Assembly (NCBI GenBank): GCA_002352375.1 | Contig: DEIH01000029.1 | Location: forward strand, 1-11,739 | Direction: 5' to 3' | DNA from: Spirochaeta sp. UBA2779 | Lineage (GTDB): Bacteria; Spirochaetota; Spirochaetia; DSM-2461 | Length of the DNA: 11,739 nucleotides | Shown here: piece by piece, positions 5,950-11,739 of the stretch | Layout: every line of letters starts with the position of its first letter | Position numbering within the stretch: position 1 is the stretch's first letter | The notes under the pieces: model-generated | The model's database searches: none | What the model was told of the DNA's origin: nothing | What the model saw: only the letters and a program-made list of their open reading frames with translations | Program-made: the position numbers and the translations under genes

Positions 5950-6927
5950 GTGGAATCTGGAAATGAGAAAAATATCAAAGATGCCGGGGAACTGATAAAT
6001 AAAACCCGACAGGAAATGGGAAAGCGCATTGTCGGTCAGTCCAGTCTGGTTGACGGTCTGCTGATGGGCATCATTGCCGGAGGGCATGTTCTTGTTGAGG
6101 GTGTTCCGGGTCTGGCAAAGACCCTGGCTGTAAAGGCTCTGGCTGATGTCACTTCGGCGATGTTCAAACGAATACAATTTACCCCGGACCTTCTGCCTGC
6201 AGACCTTACCGGAACCATGATTTACCGGCAGCAGACCGGGGAGTTTGTTCCACGTAAGGGCCCTGTTTTTTCAAACATAGTCCTGGCAGATGAAATCAAC
6301 AGAGCTCCGGCCAAGGTCCAATCGGCTCTGCTGGAAGCTATGGCTGAGGGACAGGTAACCATAGGTGAGCAAACCTACCCTCTGCCGGATCCTTTTTTCG
6401 TTATGGCAACTCAGAATCCCATTGAGCAGGAAGGTACTTACCGTCTGCCTGAAGCTCAGCTGGACCGCTTTCTTCTAAAAGCAAAGGTAGACTATCCCAG
6501 TCCGGCTGAAGAACTGGTAGTTCTGGAACGCATGGTGGACAACCCTGAAATTCCTCTGCTAAGGGTTCTGGATCGTGAACGTGTAAGACAACTCAAAAAT
6601 GCCACTGAAACAGTAAAAGCCGAAGAGGGCATCCGGCGCTACATCGTATCCCTTGTGGCTGCCAGTCGGGTAAAAGACCGGCGCAAGCTCCCTTTTACAA
6701 GGTACATCGAGTACGGTGCCTCCCCCAGAGCTACTTTGGCTATATACCGCTGTGCCAGGGTTCAGGCTCTTTTCGATGGGAGAAGTTTTGTTCTTCCCGA
6801 GGATGTAAAAGCGGTTGTTCCCATGGCACTGCGTCACAGACTGGTGCTTTCCTATGAGGCAGAGGCCGAACAGATGGACTCTGATGCTGTAATTTCAAGT
6901 CTGCTGGCAGCGGTTTCGGTACCGTAA
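5950..6927 (+). CDS. moxR: MoxR-family AAA+ ATPase of the Bat cluster
   Basis: MoxR ATPases are cytosolic AAA+ proteins thought to act as chaperones with VWA-domain partners, often in maturation or stress pathways. This 325-residue protein has normal length for the family. It shows Walker A GVPGLAKT (51-58), Walker B VLADE (111-115) followed by the diagnostic INRAPAKVQSALLEAM, sensor 1 ATQNP (153-157) and the LPEAQLDRF segment (167-175). A C-terminal lid follows, including YGASPRATLAI and LPEDVKAVVPMALRHRL. There is no signal peptide or membrane segment. The GTG start has GAAGGA seven bases upstream. The next gene, encoding a DUF58 protein, starts four bases after its stop, the standard MoxR-DUF58 pairing. 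It is probably the first gene of the Bat operon proper, unless argJ is co-transcribed. Confidence 0.96.
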   Translation: MESGNEKNIKDAGELINKTRQEMGKRIVGQSSLVDGLLMGIIAGGHVLVEGVPGLAKTLAVKALADVTSAMFKRIQFTPDLLPADLTGTMIYRQQTGEFVPRKGPVFSNIVLADEINRAPAKVQSALLEAMAEGQVTIGEQTYPLPDPFFVMATQNPIEQEGTYRLPEAQLDRFLLKAKVDYPSPAEELVVLERMVDNPEIPLLRVLDRERVRQLKNATETVKAEEGIRRYIVSLVAASRVKDRRKLPFTRYIEYGASPRATLAIYRCARVQALFDGRSFVLPEDVKAVVPMALRHRLVLSYEAEAEQMDSDAVISSLLAAVSVP

Positions 6928-6931
6928 AAAC

Positions 6932-7807
6932 ATGCAGACCAAGGATGATTTACCTTCCAGGGTTCGACGGCTTCATGTCCGTTCCCGGAAGCTGGTGGAA
7001 AGCCTGTTTGCAGGAAATTATCATTCGGTATTCAAAGGTCCGGGACTGGAGTTTGATGAGGTTCGGGACTATGAATACGGGGATGATGTCCGGTTTATCG
7101 ACTGGAATGTTTCTTCACGTATGGCGGCCCCCTATTCGAAAACCTTTAAAGAAGAGCGGGAGCTTGTTCTCTTTGTCCTTGTGGATGTCTCCGCATCTCT
7201 CTCAATGGGCAGCAGCGGAGTAAATAAACGGGAAGTGGCGGGTAATCTTTTTGCCCTTCTTGCCCTGGCGGCAGTTGCCAACAATGACAAGGTGGGCTGT
7301 TTGCTTTTTTCTAATCAGGTTGAGCGTCTTATTGTTCCGATGACAGGGCGAAAGCATGTTTTACGCCAGATAAGTGAAGTGCTGGGGCATAAGGCTTCCG
7401 GCAGCGGTTCGGATCTGTCAGCGGCTTTGAGATCCGCATCCCAGAATCTGAAACGTAAAAGTATCGTTGTTCTTCTTTCAGACTTCCGCTGTGAAGGGTA
7501 TCAGTCTGAGATGAATCTACTGGCCCGGAAGCATGATGTTATTGCTATCCGGTTAACCGATCCGATGGATAAAGTGTTTCCAGATACCGGTCTTGTGGAA
7601 CTGGAAGACCCTGAAACCGGGGAGGGCTTTACCGCCTGGGGTAAGTCGAAGGCCTTGAAAAAGGAGTATGCAGAGTTCTGGGACGATCAAAGGCTCATCT
7701 GGCTTGATATCTGTCGTTCAGCGGGTGTTGATACCCTTGAAGTGGGGACCGACGAGGAACCTGCAGACAGCCTTCTGGCTTTTTTCCGCCGGAGGCGCGG
7801 AGCGTGA
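6932..7807 (+). CDS. DUF58 domain protein (VWA-like, cytosolic partner of MoxR)
   Basis: This 291-residue protein carries the DUF58 signature VRDYEYGDDVRFIDWNVSSR (44-63), preceded by the basic segment RVRRLHVRSRKLVESLFAG. A VWA-like fold follows, with the metal-site motif DVSAS at 85-89 (FVLVDVSASLSM) and the VVLLSDFR strand further on. No transmembrane segment is visible, so it should be cytosolic and is the expected direct partner of the preceding MoxR. Its biochemical role is not established in the family. The ATG lies four bases after the moxR stop and has no recognisable Shine-Dalgarno sequence, which suggests translational coupling to moxR. Its TGA overlaps the GTG of the next gene in a GTGA junction. 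Confidence 0.93.
   Translation: MQTKDDLPSRVRRLHVRSRKLVESLFAGNYHSVFKGPGLEFDEVRDYEYGDDVRFIDWNVSSRMAAPYSKTFKEERELVLFVLVDVSASLSMGSSGVNKREVAGNLFALLALAAVANNDKVGCLLFSNQVERLIVPMTGRKHVLRQISEVLGHKASGSGSDLSAALRSASQNLKRKSIVVLLSDFRCEGYQSEMNLLARKHDVIAIRLTDPMDKVFPDTGLVELEDPETGEGFTAWGKSKALKKEYAEFWDDQRLIWLDICRSAGVDTLEVGTDEEPADSLLAFFRRRRGA
7791..7795 (+). promoter_or_regulatory. Ribosome binding site of the DUF4381-like gene
   Basis: GGAGG inside the end of the DUF58 gene lies eight bases before the GTG at 7804 and supports that non-ATG start. Confidence 0.6.
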
Positions 7808-8664
7808 AATCCTTTGTTTTTCTCATTCTGGCACTGACGATCAGCGGGGCTCTGAGCGCCCAGGCAGTTCTCAACGATATCCGCTTTGTACCGCCGACAT
7901 TTTTTGTCGGGGATTCTGTGGAGCTTCGTATTACGTTCAGTTATAAAGGACCGTTGGCTGTTGCCCCTCCGGACTCCATACCCGAATCAGATTGGGTTGA
8001 TATCAGAGATGTTTCTCTGATCCAGGATGATGAAACCGTTACAGTGGTTATCGCCTTTACACCTTTTGCCCCGGGAACCCGAACTCTGCCTCCGATGAAG
8101 CTGGGTGCATTACAGCTTAGGGATATAAAAGTAGCTACTCATTCCATTCTTGAGAACAGCCACGAAGGTGTGCGTTCTCTCCGGGGACAGCTTCTGTTGC
8201 CGGGTACAAGATTAGCGGTAGCTTTGATACTCTCATTGGCGGCTATGGCACCGTTTCTCGGATATGGTCTGTTCCGTTTTTCCTGGAAATGGATAAAAAA
8301 ATCACGGCAGTTGTACCGGGTAGGCCGACCGGTGCGGCGTTTGCGCAGGGTGATGAAGAAGCTGAAAGCCGGAATTGGATCGATACAGGCTTCTCTCTGG
8401 TATTATGAGCTCACAGAAGCACTCAGGGCTTATCTGAGCGACAGGTTAAATCATGACTGCCGCAGTGCAACAACAGCAGAGATTGCCCTGATGCCCGAGT
8501 TCCTCATTGATAACACTCCGCAAAAAGATTTGCTGGAGGTACTGAAAGAGGGTGACATGGTGAAATTTGCCGGTCGGTTTGCCGACGATCGGAGTCTGAA
8601 TAAAATTCTGGAAATGGTGAATGCCGCTGTGGGAAATTGGGAGAGGGCAGATGCTCAGCTTTAA
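7804..8664 (+). CDS. DUF4381-like Bat-cluster membrane protein with exported N-terminal domain
   Basis: The 286-residue product starts with a signal peptide (about 1-19, ending ALSAQ). An exported beta-rich domain follows (about 20-130), with FVPPTFFVGDSVELRITF at its start. One transmembrane helix lies at about 136-158. The strongly basic stretch after it (WIKKSRQLYRVGRPVRRLRRVMKK) indicates that the C-terminal 125 residues are cytosolic. The cytosolic part has the pattern of the DUF4381-type protein often found between DUF58 and batA: a helix with LTEALRAYLSDRL, then ATTAEIALM and LLEVLKEGDMVKFAGRF. Its role is unknown. The topology would let it link the cytosolic MoxR/DUF58 pair to exported Bat domains. 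GTG at 7804 overlaps the DUF58 stop and has GGAGG eight bases upstream. The family name is from pattern recall, with moderate certainty. Confidence 0.75.
   Translation: MKSFVFLILALTISGALSAQAVLNDIRFVPPTFFVGDSVELRITFSYKGPLAVAPPDSIPESDWVDIRDVSLIQDDETVTVVIAFTPFAPGTRTLPPMKLGALQLRDIKVATHSILENSHEGVRSLRGQLLLPGTRLAVALILSLAAMAPFLGYGLFRFSWKWIKKSRQLYRVGRPVRRLRRVMKKLKAGIGSIQASLWYYELTEALRAYLSDRLNHDCRSATTAEIALMPEFLIDNTPQKDLLEVLKEGDMVKFAGRFADDRSLNKILEMVNAAVGNWERADAQL
8639..8643 (+). promoter_or_regulatory. Ribosome binding site that sets the batA start
   Basis: GGGAG lies seven bases before ATG at 8651. The frame stays open to an ATG at 8621, but that start has no such site. Starting at 8651 also gives a more typical short N-terminus before the first membrane helix. 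Confidence 0.6.
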
Positions 8665-9652
8665 CGAACCCGGCTGGTTTACTTTTTTCCTTTTATTTCC
8701 TCTGCTCCTGTGGTTTCGTTTCCTGTGGAGGAAACGAGGGGGCCGTATTGCTTTTCCCTTTAGAGTCTGGGGTGGGGACGGGTTTCGACCGCCGGGAACC
8801 TGGGTGCGTTTTGCTGTTGTTTTCACTCATGTGCTGTTCTGGCTCGGCTCAGCCATTCTCATTGTTGCTTTGGCTGGCCCGGAAATTACAGAACGGGATG
8901 AGGTTTTTCTTTCCCGGGGTATCGACATCATGATTGTTCTGGATGAGTCTCCCAGTATGGGTGCCAGGGATTTCCCTCCGGTAAACAGATTTGATACAGC
9001 CAGGGATATGATACGCCGTTTTATTGCCGGCCGTACCGGAGATTCTATCGGGCTTGTTACTTTTGGCAGTGATGCGGTTCTCCGCAGTCCTCCCACAGCC
9101 GACTATTCCTGGCTCTCCCAAAGGCTGGACGAACTGGTACTGAGGGAATTGGGGGATGATACGGCTATCGGGATGGGTTTGGCTGTGGCTGTTCTGCATC
9201 TGGCCGACTCCAACGCTCAGGATAAAATTATTCTTCTTCTGACCGACGGAGATGATAATGCCGGAGAGATACGTCCGGAGATGGCGGCAAAACTGGCTAA
9301 AGACCAGGGTATCAAAATTTACTCCATTGGAATCGGCAGCGAAGGGGAAGTCCCCATCGAATTAACCGACCCGGATACCGGAGCCATAACCCGGGGAACC
9401 ATTGAAACCCATTTCGATGAGACACAGCTTCGACTGCTTTCCGTTGCTACCGGGGGAGAGTACTGGCGGGCCAACAGTCCCGGGGCTCTTGAAACGGTTT
9501 TTCAGGCGGTTGATGCCCTTGAATCTGTTGAGCGAAGGGTTACTGTCAGGGTAACAAGCCGTCCCCTGCATCGTTATCTGATTATATTCGGGGCACTCTT
9601 TGTGGCTGCCGGATACCTGATTCGTAAGCTGCTTCTGGGGGAGTCACCATGA
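8651..9652 (+). CDS. batA: BatA: membrane VWA-domain protein
   Basis: From ATG 8651 the product is 333 residues, the usual BatA length. It has two N-terminal membrane helices (about 9-26 and 54-76) separated by the basic FLWRKRGGR loop, then a VWA domain (about 90-290) and a C-terminal helix (about 306-325). The metal-ion-dependent adhesion site is complete: Asp98-x-Ser100-x-Ser102 (VLDESPSMG), Thr171 (GDDTAIGMG) and Asp199 (LLLTDGDD). The positive-inside rule puts the helix 1-2 loop in the cytoplasm and the VWA domain on the outer face. BatA is part of the aerotolerance (Bat) clusters described in Bacteroides and Leptospira. It overlaps the upstream gene by 14 bases and batB by the ATGA junction. 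An upstream in-frame ATG at 8621 is rejected for lack of a ribosome binding site. Confidence 0.93.
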   Translation: MLSFNEPGWFTFFLLFPLLLWFRFLWRKRGGRIAFPFRVWGGDGFRPPGTWVRFAVVFTHVLFWLGSAILIVALAGPEITERDEVFLSRGIDIMIVLDESPSMGARDFPPVNRFDTARDMIRRFIAGRTGDSIGLVTFGSDAVLRSPPTADYSWLSQRLDELVLRELGDDTAIGMGLAVAVLHLADSNAQDKIILLLTDGDDNAGEIRPEMAAKLAKDQGIKIYSIGIGSEGEVPIELTDPDTGAITRGTIETHFDETQLRLLSVATGGEYWRANSPGALETVFQAVDALESVERRVTVRVTSRPLHRYLIIFGALFVAAGYLIRKLLLGESP

Positions 9653-10617
9653 ACTGGGCCTATCCTGCTGCTTTCTGGGGCTTTCTGCTGGTTCCCCTGC
9701 TGATTACTGCCGGAGTTATCTCGGGCCGACGGGCCAGGCGTATTCTGAATGTCATGGGGAAAAACAGCATTGAGTGGCAGGTTCGGACTTTTCTGAGGGA
9801 TTTATCCCTGACAGTTTTTTTTACACTGGCAGTTCTGGCAGCTTCAGAACCCAGGGGCGGGCGTGTACCGGTATCCGGAGAACGTTCCGGTCTTGATGTT
9901 GCCGTTGCTTTTGATGTGTCCCGGAGTATGCTGGCGGAAGATCTGATTCCCAGCAGGCTTGAAAGGTCGGTAATGGCCCTGCGGCAGATAACCCGTACCC
10001 TGGGCGATGCCCGATTCTCAATAATACCTTTCAAGGGAGATGCGGTACTTATGGTTCCCATGACCGAAGATCGGGTGATTCTGGATTTGTGGATAGACAG
10101 ATTAGGCCCCGGTTTGTCCACGGTTACCGGGACGGATGTTGAGGCTGCTCTTGTCAGGGCGAAAGACTCCTTTCCCGGGGATGACGGACGGAACAAGGTG
10201 ATCGTTCTTGTAACCGACGGGGAAGCTCTTAAAGGGCATGTGGAGCGGGTTTCCCGGGAGCTTGCCGAAAAAGGATTTCCGATTTATGTCCTGGCTGCAG
10301 GCAGCGAAGAGGGGAGTACAATCCCTCTTTCAGACGGGTCTTATGTGAAAGATTCCACCGGGCGCCCTGTGGTAAGCCGAATGGACACCACCTCCCTTAA
10401 ACGTCTCTCTGAGAATACCGGCGGATCGTATCACGAACTTTCCCGCCCGGGAGCTGCTGCGGATCTGATTGCCAATATTGATGATAGCCGTATTTTTTCG
10501 GAAAGCAGAGGGATACGGTTTATTGGTGTAAACCGGTTTCGGCTTTTTCTGTTTCCAGCTTTGATATTCCTTCTGCTCTTCCTTCTGGTAAGGATTATTC
10601 CATGGCGGAAGCGATGA
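9649..10617 (+). CDS. batB: BatB: membrane VWA-domain protein, paralogue of BatA
   Basis: This 322-residue protein repeats the BatA layout: two N-terminal helices (about 6-25 and 52-66) around a basic loop (SGRRARR), a VWA domain (about 80-280) and a C-terminal helix (about 298-316) ending in RIIPWRKR. The metal site is complete: Asp89-x-Ser91-x-Ser93 (AFDVSRSM), Thr162 (VTGTDVEAAL) and Asp190 (VLVTDGEAL). The GDAVLMVPMTEDR stretch parallels GSDAVLRSPPTAD of BatA. BatB is about as long as BatA and carries no TPR region, which is encoded separately by batC. Its ATG overlaps the batA stop (ATGA), with a GGGGGAG stretch shortly upstream, so the two VWA proteins are probably made in coupled amounts and may form a heteromer. 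Confidence 0.93.
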   Translation: MNWAYPAAFWGFLLVPLLITAGVISGRRARRILNVMGKNSIEWQVRTFLRDLSLTVFFTLAVLAASEPRGGRVPVSGERSGLDVAVAFDVSRSMLAEDLIPSRLERSVMALRQITRTLGDARFSIIPFKGDAVLMVPMTEDRVILDLWIDRLGPGLSTVTGTDVEAALVRAKDSFPGDDGRNKVIVLVTDGEALKGHVERVSRELAEKGFPIYVLAAGSEEGSTIPLSDGSYVKDSTGRPVVSRMDTTSLKRLSENTGGSYHELSRPGAAADLIANIDDSRIFSESRGIRFIGVNRFRLFLFPALIFLLLFLLVRIIPWRKR

Positions 10618-11198
10618 GAATTTTTTTAATTACTCTTGTGATTATTTCAGCGTCTCTACTTGGATCTTGCCGGGATTCAGCCTCCTCGGCACAGGTGCTG
10701 GAAGGAAACATGTCCTTCGCCAGAGGTCAATACCAGAAATCAATTCTCAAATATCTGGAGGCTGATGGAACTGGGAATACTGGAAAGGATATTGTTTATT
10801 ACAACCTGGCCAATGTCTATTATGCATTGGGTGAAGGGGAAGCCGCATTGAGACTCTGGGCCATTGTGGAAGATTCAACGGATAATACCGACATACTTTT
10901 TCGTGTCGCATTTAATCGGGGTGTGCTTTATTATCACTGGGGCCGTTACGATGAGGCGTACAGGGCCTTCAGAAGAGCTCTGACAATTTATTCCCAGGAT
11001 ATTGACTCAAAAATCAATCTTGAAGACTCTCTCTCACGAATACGATCTGAGATTCCCCAGGAGAATACTACTGGTGATACTGAGGATAATGAGGGCGCCG
11101 AAGACAGTCGGCATCTTCTTGATTACATCAAAAGAAAGGAGGCGGATACTTGGGTGACACAATCATCGGTAAACGGCGGAACAGCCGAGGACTGGTAG
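10602..11198 (+). CDS. batC: BatC-like TPR lipoprotein
   Basis: This 198-residue protein has a short hydrophobic signal sequence ending in the lipobox LGSC (Cys23), so it is probably a lipoprotein. About three tetratricopeptide-type repeats follow: about 33-55 (MSFARGQYQKSILKYLEA), 64-90 (YYNLANVYYALGEGEAALRLW) and 99-131 (FNRGVLYYHWGRYDEAYRAFRRAL). After them come an acidic, probably disordered linker (150-170) and the LLDYIKRKEADTW tail seen in BatC-type proteins. TPRs suggest a scaffold for the BatA/BatB VWA proteins. Two starts are possible. ATG 10602 has AAGGA seven bases upstream and is used here. ATG 10614 forms an ATGA overlap with batB and gives a cleaner signal peptide, MRIFLITL. 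The 3' end overlaps batD by 49 bases. Confidence 0.85.
   Translation: MAEAMRIFLITLVIISASLLGSCRDSASSAQVLEGNMSFARGQYQKSILKYLEADGTGNTGKDIVYYNLANVYYALGEGEAALRLWAIVEDSTDNTDILFRVAFNRGVLYYHWGRYDEAYRAFRRALTIYSQDIDSKINLEDSLSRIRSEIPQENTTGDTEDNEGAEDSRHLLDYIKRKEADTWVTQSSVNGGTAEDW
11135..11142 (+). promoter_or_regulatory. Strong ribosome binding site that sets the TTG start of batD
   Basis: AAAGGAGG is a near-perfect Shine-Dalgarno sequence seven bases before TTG at 11150. It lies wholly inside the end of batC and is the strongest such site in the window. It decides the otherwise unexpected TTG start. Confidence 0.8.
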
Positions 11199-11739
11199 CC
11201 GGAATCCTTCTCCTTTTGGCTTTTTCGACTCTTGGAGCAGAAAGCGCCACCCTGGATTTCGACCCGGACCGGGTTGTGAGGGGAGAACGGTTCACGGTTC
11301 AAATTCGAACATCCATCCCCTGGGGGGATGAGGTAGAAATAATCCGCCCGGATTTGAACGGTCCAATGGTCTGGTGGGCTTATCCCTATGCCAGGCCCTG
11401 GACCGTCCAGGTTGATGATGGAAGTACTGTGAGAATGATTGAAGTTCTGGCAGCAATCAGGGTGGATAAAGCCGGATTTTTCAATATTGACCCCTTCCGT
11501 ATCCGTTCAGGCGGAAGAGAATCGATTACCGATATGAAGGAAGTAATAGGCCTGGAACCGGATGAAGCGGATTTTCCCTATCCCGTTACTGTAAACTGGC
11601 GGGATGTTCCCGAATCCTTCTGGCAGGGACAGGCAGTTCCCATTGTTCTGGAAGGCCGGAATTTTATATCCCTTACCCTGGCCGATTCAGTTGTATTGAA
11701 TTCAGCTCCCCAGGGGCTGCTGGAAGATACCCATGGCTT
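11150..11739 (+). CDS. batD: BatD-like exported protein (partial, 3' end outside window)
   Basis: The first 196 codons of a further gene are present and the frame is open to the window edge. The N-terminus is a signal peptide: a basic start (MGDTIIGKRRNSRG), a hydrophobic core (LVAGILLLLAFSTLGA) and probable cleavage near residue 30. The rest looks beta-rich. ATLDFDPDRVVRGERFTVQI and AGFFNIDPFRIRSGGRE follow the pattern of BatD domains, where a strand with a G-E/D turn begins each beta-sandwich and a G-x-F-x-I-x-P-F strand closes it. BatD proteins are large exported proteins with a C-terminal membrane anchor, which lies outside this window. The position directly after batC supports the name. 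TTG at 11150 is chosen because of AAAGGAGG seven bases upstream, giving a 49-base overlap with batC. Confidence in BatD is moderate because the gene is cut. Confidence 0.75.
   Translation, partial: MGDTIIGKRRNSRGLVAGILLLLAFSTLGAESATLDFDPDRVVRGERFTVQIRTSIPWGDEVEIIRPDLNGPMVWWAYPYARPWTVQVDDGSTVRMIEVLAAIRVDKAGFFNIDPFRIRSGGRESITDMKEVIGLEPDEADFPYPVTVNWRDVPESFWQGQAVPIVLEGRNFISLTLADSVVLNSAPQGLLEDTHG

Noticed and set aside
6945..7223. 92-codon plus-strand frame starting just inside the DUF58 gene
   Set aside because: It is an alternative frame of the conserved DUF58 sequence. An SD-like AAGG precedes it, but it sits too close to the start and the translation shows no conserved features.
8621..8650. 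Longer batA starting at ATG 8621
   Set aside because: There is no ribosome binding site for that start. ATG 8651 has GGGAG seven bases upstream and gives a family-like N-terminus.
9660..10196. 178-codon minus-strand frame inside batB
   Set aside because: It is a Ser/Arg-rich shadow opposite the conserved VWA domain and has no plausible function.

Overview
The window looks like chromosomal DNA from a free-living spirochaete of the Spirochaeta/Treponema lineage. This is an inference. It rests on a class I (archaeal-type) lysyl-tRNA synthetase, which is characteristic of spirochaetes among bacteria, on a divergent ClpP-like protease, and on a complete-looking Bat (aerotolerance) gene cluster. 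Base composition appears balanced and even. I see no insertion sequence, phage gene, tRNA, rRNA or CRISPR array. Packing is very dense: the longest gap between genes is about 146 bases (2972-3117). Five of the eleven genes whose start is visible here use GTG or TTG.

Left half (1-4649), housekeeping genes in alternating orientation. A truncated csaA-like gene points left. It is divergent from lysS (class I LysRS). lysS runs tail-to-tail into era (GTPase with a KH domain) with a single base between the stop codons. era is divergent from a clpP-like gene across the one sizeable intergenic region, which holds a plausible clpP promoter and leader hairpins. clpP converges on rmuC with overlapping stop codons, and rmuC is divergent from argJ.

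Right half (4650-11739), one rightward gene train. It opens with argJ (bifunctional-type glutamate N-acetyltransferase/ornithine acetyltransferase). After 25 bases with no visible terminator or obvious promoter it continues as moxR, a DUF58 gene, a DUF4381-like membrane protein gene, batA, batB, batC and a truncated batD. From moxR onward, neighbouring genes are 4 bases apart or overlap by 4-49 bases, which suggests one translationally coupled operon.

The likely working model of the Bat cluster is as follows. MoxR is a cytosolic AAA+ ATPase and DUF58 a cytosolic von Willebrand A (VWA)-type partner. The DUF4381-like protein bridges the membrane. BatA and BatB are paralogous three-helix membrane proteins with MIDAS-containing VWA domains predicted on the outer face. 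BatC is a TPR lipoprotein, and BatD starts with a signal peptide followed by beta-rich exported sequence. Such clusters are linked to envelope integrity and oxidative stress tolerance, but the biochemical substrate is not settled. I did not find a clearly new system. The points most worth a second look are the insertion in Era, the atypical ClpP, the altered ArgJ motif, the argJ-bat linkage, and the shared exported-domain pattern of the DUF4381-like and BatD proteins.
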